This document shows positions 18,317-27,095 of a DNA stretch of 64,000 bases, piece after piece. The notes beneath the pieces were generated by a model. That model saw nothing but the letters and a program-made list of their open reading frames with translations. It was not told the origin of the DNA and searched no databases. The stretch's first letter is position 1, and the number at the start of each line of letters is the position of its first letter. Source of the stretch: Hydrogenophaga sp. BPS33 (GTDB lineage Bacteria; Pseudomonadota; Gammaproteobacteria; Burkholderiales; Burkholderiaceae_C); NCBI RefSeq assembly GCF_009859475.1, contig NZ_CP044549.1:372001-436000 (forward strand), read 5' to 3'. Position numbers and translations under genes: made by a program.

Positions 18317-19293
18317 TCCACAAACGCCAACTGCTTCTCAGCGCAGCCTTCGCCGCCGCCACGGCCTGCGTGGCCCTGCCCGCTGCGGCGCAGGCCTACC
18401 CGAACAAGCCCATCAAGTTGGTGGTGGGCTTCGCTGCCGGCGGCCCCACCGACCTGGTGGCGCGCACGCTCGCCGCCGACATGGCCAAGACACTGGGCCA
18501 GCCCGTGGTGGTGGAAAACCGCCCGGGCGCCACCGGCCGCATCGCCGAGGAATCGGTGGCGCGCGACGTGGGCGATGGCTACACCTTGCTGCTGGATTCG
18601 CAGACCCTGATCACCAACCCGCTCACCATGAGCAAGGTGCTGTTCAACCCGCTGCGCGACTTCGTGCCGATCTCGCGCGTGGCCACGCTGCCGTTGATCC
18701 TGCTGGCCAGCCCGAACCTGCCGGCGAACAACGCCAAGGAACTGGTGGCCATGGCCAAGGCCGACAAGAGCTCGGTGAACTACGGTTCGGCCGGGGTTGC
18801 CGGCTCAGGCCACCTCGCCGGCGCGCTGCTGGCCACCACCGCCGGCGTGGACATGCTGCACATCCCGTTCAAGGGCCAGGCGCCGGCGCTGGCCGAGGTG
18901 ATGGCCGGGCGCGTGCAGTTCATCTTCTACGCGGTCGCGGGTGCCAAGGAACAGGTGGAGGCCAAGCGCGTGAAGGCGCTGGCGGTGACCAGCGCACAGC
19001 GCCTGCCGCAGTTCCCCGAGGTGCCGACCATGGCCGAATCGGGCTTCCCGGGTTTTGAGGTCACCACGCCCTGGCTGGGGCTGGTCGCGCCGGCCGGTAC
19101 CCCGCCCGCCATCACGCAGCAGCTCAATGCAGCCGTGCGGCGCGCACTCGATGCGCCCGAGACACAGCAACGCCTGGCCGGCCTGGGCGCGATTCCGGCG
19201 GGCAATACGCAAGCCGAGTTCGCCCGCTTCCTGCAGACCGACTTCGGCCGCTGGGAAAAGTTGATCAAGACCACCGGCATTCGTGCGGATTGA
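18313..19293 (+). CDS. Bug-family (TctC) tripartite tricarboxylate transporter substrate-binding protein
   Basis: 326 residues. A cleavable signal peptide ends at PAAAQA, then the family start YPNKPIKLVVGFAAGGPTD. Further family blocks are QPVVVENRPGATGRIAEESV, DGYTLL, MLHIPFKGQAPALAEVMAGR and APAGTPPAI. Bug proteins bind carboxylates or other small organic acids in the periplasm and pass them to TctA/TctB permeases or act in signalling. No TctA/TctB gene is present in the window. Coupled to the acyl-CoA dehydrogenase gene by a 4-bp overlap, so its ligand is likely the substrate of this pathway. Confidence 0.92.
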   Translation: MIHKRQLLLSAAFAAATACVALPAAAQAYPNKPIKLVVGFAAGGPTDLVARTLAADMAKTLGQPVVVENRPGATGRIAEESVARDVGDGYTLLLDSQTLITNPLTMSKVLFNPLRDFVPISRVATLPLILLASPNLPANNAKELVAMAKADKSSVNYGSAGVAGSGHLAGALLATTAGVDMLHIPFKGQAPALAEVMAGRVQFIFYAVAGAKEQVEAKRVKALAVTSAQRLPQFPEVPTMAESGFPGFEVTTPWLGLVAPAGTPPAITQQLNAAVRRALDAPETQQRLAGLGAIPAGNTQAEFARFLQTDFGRWEKLIKTTGIRAD

Positions 19294-19299
19294 GTCGAC

Positions 19300-20946
19300 A
19301 TGACCGTATCCGAAAGTCCCTCCGCGCAAGCGCCCGCTGCCGCCGCAGCGGTGAAGGCGCCCTTTGTTCCGCTGTCGCAGCGCATCCGCTCGCACGCGCA
19401 GCGCGACCCTCAGGGTATCGCGCTGCGCATGGACGACCACGACATCACCTGGGCGGCGTTCGACCGCCTGCTCGACCGCGTGGCCGCGCGCCTCGTGGCC
19501 GGTGGCATCGCGCGCGGCGACCGCATCGCATCGATCGGCCCCAACTCGCCCGAGTACCTGTTCCTCTTCCTGGGCGCGGTGCGCGCCGGTGCCTGCATGG
19601 TGCCGCTGCCGACCATGACCTCGCTGCCCTCCATCGTGGGCATGGTCAACGACGCACAGGCGCGCATGGTCTTCGCCGCCACGGCGCAGCACGCCACCCT
19701 GGACCAGACGCGCCCGGACTGCCCCAGCCTGCGCGAGTTCGTGAGCTTCGAAGCCGGCGCCGCCGGTTGGCAGGCCTGGTCGGCCTGGCTCGGCGATGAA
19801 GAGACGGTGGCGCCGGTGGACGTGGCCGTGAGCGAAGACGACCTGTTCAACATCATGTACAGCTCGGGCACCACCGGCGAACCCAAGGGCATCGTGCACA
19901 GCCACGGCATGCGCAACGAGCACCTCACGCGCATGGGCCGCTTCGGCATCGGGCCGGGTACGGTCACGCTCATTTCCACGCCGCTGTACTCGAACACCAC
20001 GCATGCCTGTTTGCTGGGTTCGATCGGCCTGGGCGGCAAGACCCTGCTGATGCGCAAGTTCGATGCCTTGAACTGGCTGCAACTGGCGCAGGACGAGCGC
20101 GTGACGCACACCATCCTGGTGCCGGTGCAAGTGCAGCGCATCCTCGCGCATCCCGACTTCGAGCGCTTCGACCTCGGCGCTTTCCAGTGGAAGCTGTGCA
20201 CCAGCGCACCGCTGTCGCCCCTGCTCAAGCGCGATGCCATCGAACGCTGGCCCGGCAAGATGCTGGAGATCTACGGCCACTCAGAAGGCGGCGCCAACTG
20301 CAATCTGGTGCTCAACGATTTCCCGGACAAGCTGCACACCGTGGGCCGGCCTATCGCGGGCTGCGTGGTCAAGATGATCGACGAGGAAGGCCGCGAACTG
20401 CCGCGCGGCAAGACCGGCGAACTCGTGGGCCGCCAGCCCGCCATGATGGTCGGCTACTTCATGCAGCCCGAGAAGACCGAAGAAGTCACCTGGTACGACG
20501 CCGAGGGCGTGCGCTACTACCGCTCGGGCGACGTGGGCTACTTCGACGACGATGGCTTCGTGGTGCTGCTGGACCGCACCAAGGACATGATCGTCAGCGG
20601 TGGTTTCAACGTGTACGCGGTCGACATCGAGCGCGTGATCGAACAACACCCCGACGTTGCCGAGGTGGCGGTGGTGGGCATCCCGAGCGAGCAATGGGGC
20701 GAGACGCCGCTGGCGTTCGTCGTGCCGCGCGCCGGCGCAGCGCTGGAGGCCGACGCGCTGCGCGCCTGGGCCAACGAGCGCCTGGGCAAGCTGCAGCGCG
20801 TGAGCGGCGTCGAGCTGCGCGAGGCGTTGCCGCGCAGCGAAGTCGGAAAAATTCTCAAACGCGAACTGCGCGCGCCTTACACGGCGGCCGCGGCCGCCAC
20901 CCCACCGCCGGCGGCCACGCCGGCCTCTTCCAGGAGAACGGTATGA
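19300..20946 (+). CDS. Acyl-CoA synthetase (AMP-forming)
   Basis: 548 residues of the ANL superfamily. The P-loop NIMYSSGTTGEPKGIVHSHG is near residue 186, IYGHSEGG near residue 325, YRSGDVGYFDDDGF, the hinge LDRTKDMIVSGGFNVY and the C-terminal catalytic lysine in SEVGKILKREL (~residue 520). The enzyme activates a carboxylic acid with ATP and CoA to an acyl-CoA and probably performs the first committed step. A Pro/Ala-rich tail (~25 residues) follows the catalytic domain. The stop overlaps the DUF35 gene start (ATGA). Confidence 0.9.
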   Translation: MTVSESPSAQAPAAAAAVKAPFVPLSQRIRSHAQRDPQGIALRMDDHDITWAAFDRLLDRVAARLVAGGIARGDRIASIGPNSPEYLFLFLGAVRAGACMVPLPTMTSLPSIVGMVNDAQARMVFAATAQHATLDQTRPDCPSLREFVSFEAGAAGWQAWSAWLGDEETVAPVDVAVSEDDLFNIMYSSGTTGEPKGIVHSHGMRNEHLTRMGRFGIGPGTVTLISTPLYSNTTHACLLGSIGLGGKTLLMRKFDALNWLQLAQDERVTHTILVPVQVQRILAHPDFERFDLGAFQWKLCTSAPLSPLLKRDAIERWPGKMLEIYGHSEGGANCNLVLNDFPDKLHTVGRPIAGCVVKMIDEEGRELPRGKTGELVGRQPAMMVGYFMQPEKTEEVTWYDAEGVRYYRSGDVGYFDDDGFVVLLDRTKDMIVSGGFNVYAVDIERVIEQHPDVAEVAVVGIPSEQWGETPLAFVVPRAGAALEADALRAWANERLGKLQRVSGVELREALPRSEVGKILKRELRAPYTAAAAATPPPAATPASSRRTV

Positions 20947-21317
20947 GCGACATGCGTCCCGAAGCGGACTTCACGGGTTTCCTCGCCCAGGGCAAGTTCA
21001 TGATCCAACGCAGCCGCACCAGCGGCCGCCACATCTTCCACCCGCGCGTGGTCGAGCCCGGCACGGGCAGCACCGACCTCGAGTGGGTCGAGGCCAGTGG
21101 CCACGGCACCGTCTACAGCACGACCACGCTGATGCAGCGCCCGCCCACACCCAACCTCAACATTGCGCTGATCGACCTGGCCGAAGGCCCCCGCATGCTC
21201 GCGCGTGTGGACGGCGTGCCGTCCGAAGACGTGCGCATCGGCATGCCCGTGCGCGCGCGCGTCATCGAAGAGAACGGCCAGCACCTGGTCGTGTTCGTTC
21301 CCGAATCCCAGCAGTGA
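20943..21317 (+). CDS. DUF35 OB-fold protein lacking the zinc ribbon cysteines
   Basis: 124 residues. The C-terminal half is the DUF35 OB-fold (SGHGTVYSTTTL, NIALIDLAEGPRMLARVDG, RVIEENGQHLVVFVPE). In most relatives the N-terminal ~40 residues carry a four-cysteine rubredoxin-like ribbon. Here residues 19-46 show the ribbon layout (FMIQRSRTSGRHIFHPRV), but the whole protein contains no cysteine. DUF35 proteins partner thiolase-fold enzymes, and the next gene encodes one. By analogy with the Ltp2-ChsH2(DUF35) complex, the pair may form an acyl-CoA aldolase or thiolase complex (inference). Confidence 0.8.
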   Translation: MSDMRPEADFTGFLAQGKFMIQRSRTSGRHIFHPRVVEPGTGSTDLEWVEASGHGTVYSTTTLMQRPPTPNLNIALIDLAEGPRMLARVDGVPSEDVRIGMPVRARVIEENGQHLVVFVPESQQ

Positions 21318-21324
21318 GAAGGCC

Positions 21325-22476
21325 ATGATCGATTCCTTTCCGCGCGGCCGCTCCGCGATTGTCAGCGGCGCCATCTTCGGCTGTGGTGAAGCACCCGGGT
21401 ATACCAACATGGAACTGGCCGCGCACGCGAGCCAGAAGGCGCTGTCGCAAGTGGGCCTGACCTTCGCCGATGTGGATGGCCTGTTCATCGCGCTGCCCGA
21501 CGACCTGCTCTCGGGCCTGACCTTCTCCGAGTACGTCGGCATCCAGCCCAAGGTGATGGACAACAACCGCGTGGGCGGCTCGTCCTTCCTCACGCATGCC
21601 ATGTGGGCGGCCTATGCGCTGGCCAGCGGCCAGTGCGAGGTCGCGCTCATCACCTACGGCAGCAACCAGCGCAGCGCGGCGGGCAAGCTCATCAGCGTGA
21701 TGAAGACGCCGTACTACCTGGCGCCCTACAAGGCCGGCATCGCCAGCTCCTATGCCCTGGCGGCTGCGCGCTACATGCACGAATTCGGCGCCACCAAGGA
21801 GAGCTTTGGCGAGGTGGCGATCGCCGCGCGCCAGTGGGCGCAGAAGAACCCCGACGCCTTCATGCGCGAACCGCTCACGATGGAGCAGTACCTGGGCGCG
21901 CGCATGGTGTCCACGCCACTGAACGTGCGCGACTGCTGCCTCGTCACCGACGGCGCGGGCGCGGTCGTGATGATGCGCGCCGAGCGCGCGCGCGACACGG
22001 TCAAGCGCCCGGCCTTCCTGCTGGGCGCAGCCGGCGCCACGAGCCACCTGGACATCGCGAGCATGCCCAGCCTGACCTCGACGGCCGCGGTCGACTCGGG
22101 TGCCCGCGCCTTCGCCATGGCCGGTGTGAAGCCGGCCGACATCGACGTGGTGCAGCTCTACGACGCGTTCACGCTCAACACCATGCTGTTCCTCGAAGAC
22201 CTCGGTTTCTGCAAGAAGGGCGAGGGCGCGGACTTCGTGCGCGGCGGCCGCATCGCGCCCGGCGGCGAACTGCCGGTGAACACCAACGGAGGTGGTCTGT
22301 CGTTCTGCCACCCCGGCATGTACGGCCTGTTCACCATGATCGAGGCCTTCGCGCAGATCTCGGGCACGGCCGGCGAGCGGCAGGTGGCCGACGTGAAGCT
22401 CGCGCTCACGCATGGCAATGGCGGCACGCTCTCGAGCCAGGTCACGGCCGTGTTCGGCAGCGAGGAGGCGCTCTGA
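21325..22476 (+). CDS. Thiolase-like protein without the nucleophilic cysteine
   Basis: 383 residues from the ATG at 21325 (MIDSFPRGRSAIV), 7 bp after the DUF35 gene. The fold is SCP2-type thiolase: the N-terminal half includes LSQVGLTFADVDGLFIALPDD, and the C-terminal half NTNGGGLSFCHPGMYGLFTMIEAF. Where active thiolases have ENACASGS, this protein has DNNRVGGSSF (~residues 79-88), so the acyl-accepting cysteine is absent. The C-terminal His of the HPG segment is retained. Cys-less members include the Ltp2 retro-aldolases, which need a DUF35 partner. A carbon-carbon lyase role is therefore plausible, while classical thiolysis is unlikely. Confidence 0.82.
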   Translation: MIDSFPRGRSAIVSGAIFGCGEAPGYTNMELAAHASQKALSQVGLTFADVDGLFIALPDDLLSGLTFSEYVGIQPKVMDNNRVGGSSFLTHAMWAAYALASGQCEVALITYGSNQRSAAGKLISVMKTPYYLAPYKAGIASSYALAAARYMHEFGATKESFGEVAIAARQWAQKNPDAFMREPLTMEQYLGARMVSTPLNVRDCCLVTDGAGAVVMMRAERARDTVKRPAFLLGAAGATSHLDIASMPSLTSTAAVDSGARAFAMAGVKPADIDVVQLYDAFTLNTMLFLEDLGFCKKGEGADFVRGGRIAPGGELPVNTNGGGLSFCHPGMYGLFTMIEAFAQISGTAGERQVADVKLALTHGNGGTLSSQVTAVFGSEEAL

Positions 22477-23462
22477 TGGCCGTCGCATCCGCTACCTCCT
22501 GGAAGCGACGGCTGCTGGCGACGCTGTTGGGTGGCCTGTTGCTCGGCGCCGTGCTGACCGCGGTGCAGGCGCAGACCTATCCGGCCAAGGCGATCCGCCT
22601 GGTCGTGCCGTACCCGCCCGGGGGCACCACCGACGTGGTCGCGCGCCACGTGGCCACGCAGCTCAGCGAGCGCCTGGGCCAGCCGGTGGTGGTGGACGCC
22701 AAGCCGGGTGGCAACACGCTGATCGGCGGCCAGATCGTGGCCGGCGCGGCGCCCGACGGCTACACCCTGCTGTTCATCGGCGGGTCGAGCATGACCTCGG
22801 TCTACAACAAGCACGTGCCGTTCGACCTCTGGACCGCGCTCACGCCGGTCGCGCCGCTGTACCAGGGCGCCTACTTCCTGATGACCAGCCGCCAGTTGCC
22901 GGTCTCCACCATCGGCGAGTTCCTCGCCCATGCGCGCGCCCATCCCGGCAAGCTGAACTACGGCGCCTCGGGGCCGGGCACGATGCTGGCGATGGAAGCG
23001 CTCAAGACGGCTGCGGGCCTGGACATCAAGGAAATTCCGTACAAGGGCTCCTCGCCGGTGACGCTGGCCTTGCTGTCCAACGAGATCCAGGTGGTGCTCG
23101 ACGCCATCGTCACCTACCGCCCGCACCTGCAGGCCGACAAGCTCAAGATCATCGGCAGCGGCGGGCGGGCGCGCTCGGCCGATTTCGCGCAAGTGCCCAC
23201 CCTGGCCGAAACCGGCTTTCCCGGTTTCCAGACCGTCTTCAACGGTGGCGTGTGGGCCCCCGCCGGCACGCCACGGGCCATCGTCGAACGCCTCAACCGC
23301 GAACTGGTGGCGATCTCGGGCACCTCGGGTTTCCGCGACGTGGTGCGCCAGGCCGGCGCCGAGCCCCTGAGCGGCAGCCCCGAGGACTTCGGCCAGATCA
23401 TCCGTTCGGAAGTCGAGTTCTGGACGCGCGCTGCCAAGGCCGCGAACTACCAACCGCAGTAA
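22476..23462 (+). CDS. Bug-family (TctC) substrate-binding protein
   Basis: 328 residues; the start overlaps the thiolase-like stop by one base (TGATG). A long signal peptide includes LLATLLGGLLLGAVLTAVQAQ. The mature start TYPAKAIRLVVPYPPGGTTD is canonical, followed by QPVVVDAKPGGNTLIGGQIV, DGYTLLFIG, KEIPYKGSSPVTLAL and APAGTPRAIVERLN. Second of three Bug genes inside this operon. Its binding pocket differs enough from the others to suggest a different ligand or signalling role, but the ligand cannot be read from sequence. Confidence 0.92.
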   Translation: MAVASATSWKRRLLATLLGGLLLGAVLTAVQAQTYPAKAIRLVVPYPPGGTTDVVARHVATQLSERLGQPVVVDAKPGGNTLIGGQIVAGAAPDGYTLLFIGGSSMTSVYNKHVPFDLWTALTPVAPLYQGAYFLMTSRQLPVSTIGEFLAHARAHPGKLNYGASGPGTMLAMEALKTAAGLDIKEIPYKGSSPVTLALLSNEIQVVLDAIVTYRPHLQADKLKIIGSGGRARSADFAQVPTLAETGFPGFQTVFNGGVWAPAGTPRAIVERLNRELVAISGTSGFRDVVRQAGAEPLSGSPEDFGQIIRSEVEFWTRAAKAANYQPQ

Positions 23463-23485
23463 CCCCTCTCCACAAGGACACCTCC

Positions 23486-24232
23486 ATGAGCAAGCTGAAC
23501 AACAAGGTCGCCATCGTCACGGGCGCGGCGCAGGGCATCGGGCGCGGTATCGCGCTGGAACTGGCGCGCCAGGGCGCGAAGGTGGCGCTGTGGGACATCA
23601 ACGCCGACGCGGTAGCAGCGGCCGCCGCCGCACTGCGCGAGGAAAAACTGAATGCCACGGGATACGCGGTGGACGTGGGCCAATCGGCGGCGGTGGACGA
23701 AGCGTTCGCGCGCATCGAGCAGGAACTGGGGCCCGTCGACGTGCTGGTCAACAACGCCGGCATCAGCCGCGCGGCCATGATCCCGAAGATGACCGACGAG
23801 CAGTGGGACGACGTGATCCAGATCAACCTCACCGGCTTTTTCTACACCACGCGCGCGGCCTCGCGCTCGATGAAAGAGCGCGGTGGTGCCATGGTCAACA
23901 TCAGCTCGCTGGCGGGCCAGCGCGGCTCCATCGGCCAGATCAACTATGCGGCGGCCAAGGCCGGCGTGATCGGCCTCACCAAGGCCGCGGCCAAGGAGTT
24001 GGCGCGTTACAAGATCCGGGCGAACTGCATCTGCCCCGGCCTGATCGAAACCGACATGACCGGCAAGGTGCTCTCCGACGAGAAGCTGCGCGCGCAGTAT
24101 GTGGGCGAAATCCCGCTCGCGCGCGTGGGCCTGCCGCTGGACATCGCGCAGACGGTGAGCTTTCTCGCCAGCGACGAGTCCTCGTTCATCACCGGCCAGG
24201 TGATGGGCATCAACGGCGGCGCCTACATTTAA
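23486..24232 (+). CDS. Short-chain dehydrogenase/reductase (FabG-like)
   Basis: 248 residues, standard for classical SDR enzymes. Motifs: TGAAQGIGRGIAL (cofactor binding, ~residues 12-24), NNAG (~91), active-site Ser in ISSLAGQRGSIGQ (~138), YAAAKAG with catalytic Tyr and Lys (~153-157), and the C-terminal ITGQVMGINGG. It resembles 3-oxoacyl-ACP/CoA reductases or 3-hydroxyacyl-CoA dehydrogenases. An Asp at the end of the second strand (ALWDIN) favours NAD(H) over NADP(H). It probably interconverts a hydroxyacyl- and oxoacyl-CoA in the pathway. The preceding leader has AAGGA 9 bp upstream. Confidence 0.88.
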   Translation: MSKLNNKVAIVTGAAQGIGRGIALELARQGAKVALWDINADAVAAAAAALREEKLNATGYAVDVGQSAAVDEAFARIEQELGPVDVLVNNAGISRAAMIPKMTDEQWDDVIQINLTGFFYTTRAASRSMKERGGAMVNISSLAGQRGSIGQINYAAAKAGVIGLTKAAAKELARYKIRANCICPGLIETDMTGKVLSDEKLRAQYVGEIPLARVGLPLDIAQTVSFLASDESSFITGQVMGINGGAYI

Positions 24233-24251
24233 GACGAAAGGAAGGCCAATC

Positions 24252-25013
24252 GTGGGGCGCGAGGTCAAGTCTGCGGTCCGGGTGCTCGAAGTGCTCGAGC
24301 TGTTCGACCGCCTGCAACGCGAAGCGACGGTGGGCGAGATCGCGCGCGAGCTCGGCTACCCCGTTTCCAGCACCTCCATGCTGCTCAGCAGCCTGCTGGA
24401 GTACGGTTACCTGCGCCACGGTCCCGACAAGCGCAGCTACTTTCCCACGCCGCGCGTGACGCTGCTGGGCGCCTGGATCGAACCGCTGCTCAGCCCCACG
24501 AGCGAGATGCTGCGCATGATGGCCGAGTTGAGCGACAAGACCGGCGAGACCATCATCCTCGCCGGCCCCACGCGCGACCAGGCGCAGTACCTGCACGTGG
24601 TGCCGGCCACCACGACGATGCGCATGCACGTCGGCCCCGGTACCATGCGCCCGCTCGTGGCCTCGGGTCTGGGCCGGCTGCTGCTCTCCACCATGTCCGA
24701 CGAGAAGGTGCGCCACCTCGTGCTGCGCCACAACGGCGGTGACCTGTCCGAGAACGAGCTGGTGAGCCTGGCGGCGCTGCGCCGCGAGCTCAACACCATC
24801 CGAGCGCGTGGCTACTCCGTCATGCTGCGCGGCGTCACGCCGGGGGCAGGGCTCATCGGCATGCTGCTGCCCATGACGGTCGACGGCCTGCCGCTGGCCG
24901 TGGGCATTGGCGGCTGGGCGCGAGAAATGCGCACCCGCCAGCTCGAATACGTGACCCTGCTGCGCGACGCGATCGCCCGCCACCTGGGCGCTCCCAAAAG
25001 GGCCAACGGATGA
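24252..25013 (+). CDS. IclR-family transcriptional regulator
   Basis: 253 residues from GTG at 24252, with GAAAGGAAGG just upstream. The N-terminal winged helix is KSAVRVLEVLELFDR, then TVGEIARELGYPVSSTSMLL and YLRHGPDKRSYFPTPRVTLLG. The C-terminal ~170 residues form the IclR effector (GAF-like) domain with TGETIILAG and the LPLAVGIGGW strand. It is encoded inside the operon it probably controls, between the SDR and meaB-type genes. The tandem palindromes at 14556-14590 and 33336-33370 are the likely binding sites. The effector may be an operon substrate or CoA ester. Confidence 0.9.
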   Translation: MGREVKSAVRVLEVLELFDRLQREATVGEIARELGYPVSSTSMLLSSLLEYGYLRHGPDKRSYFPTPRVTLLGAWIEPLLSPTSEMLRMMAELSDKTGETIILAGPTRDQAQYLHVVPATTTMRMHVGPGTMRPLVASGLGRLLLSTMSDEKVRHLVLRHNGGDLSENELVSLAALRRELNTIRARGYSVMLRGVTPGAGLIGMLLPMTVDGLPLAVGIGGWAREMRTRQLEYVTLLRDAIARHLGAPKRANG

Positions 25014-26089
25014 ACGCCCCGGACCGCGCCGAGCTGGACAGCGCGCAGCGCCTGCACGCCGACCTGGCCGCGGGCAAGCCCCGTGCCCTGTCGCGCGCGC
25101 TGTCCTGGGTGGAGAACGGCGACCCGGGCGCACAGGCTTTGCTGGCCTTGGTCTACGGCGCCAGCGCGCCCACGCCCTGGGTGATCGGCATCACCGGCGT
25201 GGGCGGTGCGGGCAAGAGCTCCCTGGTGCCCCACCTGGCGCGCCACTTCGCCGAAGGTGGCGCGCGCGTGGTGGTGCTGGCGGTCGACCCGTCCAGTCCC
25301 TTGAGCGGCGGCGCCTTGCTGGGCGACCGCATCCGCGATGCGGCGGGCGCCGCGCCCGCCAACGTGTTCTTTCGCAGCGTCGCCAGCCGGGGCGGGCAGG
25401 GCGGTCTGGCCGTGTGCGTGGCCGACCTGATCCGCGTGGCCGCCGTGGGCGGGCGCGACATCGTGCTGGTGGAGACGGTGGGCGCCGGACAGTCCGAGCT
25501 GGGCGTGCTCGACATCGCGCACACCGTGCTGCTGGTCAGCGCGCCGGGGCTGGGCGACGACGTGCAGGCGCAGAAGGCCGGCGTGATGGAGGTGGCGCAT
25601 GTATTCGCAGTGAACAAGGCCGACCGGCCGGGCGCGGCGGACACGGCCGCTTCGTTGCGCCAGGCCTTGACGCTGTCCGAGCGCGTGGCCCACATGCGCG
25701 AGGGCGCCAACACGCTGTCCGATGGACAGCCGCACTGGCAGCCCCCCGTGTTGTCCACCGTCGCGCTCACGGGCCAGGGCGTCGACGCCTTGTGCGCCCG
25801 GCTCAGCGAGCACCGCGACCTGCTGGAGGCGACTGGCCAACGGCAGGTGCTCGACCGGCAACGCGACCTGCGCCGCATGCAGGCCCACTTCCAGGCCGAG
25901 GTGCAGCGGCGCCTGGCCGAGCGCATCGCCACCCTGCAACTCATGCCCGCGCTCGAGGCGCGTCTGGCCCAGGAAGGGGCCAACCCCCTGCTGGCGGCCG
26001 AGGCCCTGGCCGAAGCGGTGCTGGCGGCGTCTTCGGAGGCACTCACCGCTCCTTTTCATTCCCCCGATTCCCAGGAGACAACGCCATGA
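25010..26089 (+). CDS. meaB: MeaB/ArgK-type GTPase chaperone of a B12-dependent mutase
   Basis: 359 residues; ATGA overlap with the IclR gene. G-protein motifs: Walker A GVGGAGKS (residues 63-70), the MeaB-specific VDPSSPLSGGALLGDRIRD, the switch segment ETVGAGQSE and the base-specificity motif NKAD. The C-terminal helical dimerisation arm is present. MeaB-type GTPases load and protect adenosylcobalamin in methylmalonyl-CoA-type mutases and expel inactive cofactor. The partner is encoded ~1 kb downstream (27096 and 28766), with a Bug gene in between. The stop overlaps the next gene (ATGA). Confidence 0.92.
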   Translation: MNAPDRAELDSAQRLHADLAAGKPRALSRALSWVENGDPGAQALLALVYGASAPTPWVIGITGVGGAGKSSLVPHLARHFAEGGARVVVLAVDPSSPLSGGALLGDRIRDAAGAAPANVFFRSVASRGGQGGLAVCVADLIRVAAVGGRDIVLVETVGAGQSELGVLDIAHTVLLVSAPGLGDDVQAQKAGVMEVAHVFAVNKADRPGAADTAASLRQALTLSERVAHMREGANTLSDGQPHWQPPVLSTVALTGQGVDALCARLSEHRDLLEATGQRQVLDRQRDLRRMQAHFQAEVQRRLAERIATLQLMPALEARLAQEGANPLLAAEALAEAVLAASSEALTAPFHSPDSQETTP

Positions 26090-27093
26090 ACCCTCTCTTT
26101 GCCTTTCTCCCAAACCGTTTCACCCGTGGCGCTGTGCGCCTGCTGGGTGCCGCGTCCCTGGCGGCGCTCGCGGGACTGCCGCTGGCCGTCCACGCGCAAG
26201 GCGCCTGGCCCAACCGCGTGGTGAAAATCGTGGTGCCCTTCAGCGCCGGTTCGGGCACCGACGTGACCGCGCGCCTGGTCGCCGAGCACCTGAGCTCGCG
26301 CCTGGGCCAGCCCTTTGTGGTCGAGAACAAGCAGGGCGCCGACGGCCTCATCGGCGCCGAACAGGTCGCCAAGTCCACGCCCGACGGTTACACGCTGGGC
26401 GTGATCCCCTCCAGCGCCATCGTGATGAACCCGGCGCTCTACAAGATGCCCTTCGATCCCATGAAGGACCTGGTGCCGGTGGCCAACCTCGCCGGCGTGG
26501 GCCTGGTGCTGGGGGTGCAGCCTGAGATGCCGGTGCGCAACGTGGCCGAACTGGTGGCCTACCTGAAGGAGCGGCCGGGCCAGCTCAACTTCGCGGCCGG
26601 CTCCACCTTTACCCGCCTGGCCGGCGAAATGTTCAAGCACGCCACCGGCACCGACGTCGTGGCCATTCCGTACAAGGGCACGGCGCCGCAGGTCACCGCC
26701 ATGCTCGGCAAGGAAGTGCAGATCGTGTTCGATCCCTTCCTCGGCTTGCCGCACATGAAGGCCGGCAAGATCCGGCCGCTGGCCGTGACCTCGGCCTCGC
26801 GTTCCAGCGTGCTGCCCGAGCTGCCCACCCTGCGGGAAAGCGGCCTGCGCGACGTGGTGGTGGAAACCTGGATCGCCGTCTTCGCGCCCGCCGGCACGCC
26901 CGCGGCCGTGGTCGACAAGCTGCGCAGCGAGGTGGCGCAGATCATGGCGCTGCCCGACGTGCGCGCGCGCCTGGCCGGCCTGTCGTACGACGTCATCACC
27001 GAAACCCCCGAGCAGTTCAGCCAGCGCATCCGCGACGACACCGCGCGCTGGGCGAAGACCGTGAAAGACGCCAACTTCAAGCTCAACCCTTGA
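26086..27093 (+). CDS. Bug-family (TctC) substrate-binding protein
   Basis: 335 residues. The signal peptide spans FTRGAVRLLGAASLAALAGL and ends at AVHAQ. Mature family blocks: WPNRVVKIVVPFSAGSGTD, QPFVVENKQGADGLIGAEQV, DGYTLGVIPS, VVAIPYKGTAPQVTAMLGKE and APAGTPAAVVDKLR. Third Bug gene of the operon, placed between meaB and the mutase subunit genes and joined to both by 4-bp overlap and 2-bp gap. The strict interleaving with mutase genes implies co-expression with them. The ligand is unknown, probably an organic acid used by this pathway. Confidence 0.92.
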   Translation: MNPLFAFLPNRFTRGAVRLLGAASLAALAGLPLAVHAQGAWPNRVVKIVVPFSAGSGTDVTARLVAEHLSSRLGQPFVVENKQGADGLIGAEQVAKSTPDGYTLGVIPSSAIVMNPALYKMPFDPMKDLVPVANLAGVGLVLGVQPEMPVRNVAELVAYLKERPGQLNFAAGSTFTRLAGEMFKHATGTDVVAIPYKGTAPQVTAMLGKEVQIVFDPFLGLPHMKAGKIRPLAVTSASRSSVLPELPTLRESGLRDVVVETWIAVFAPAGTPAAVVDKLRSEVAQIMALPDVRARLAGLSYDVITETPEQFSQRIRDDTARWAKTVKDANFKLNP

Positions 27094-27095
27094 CC

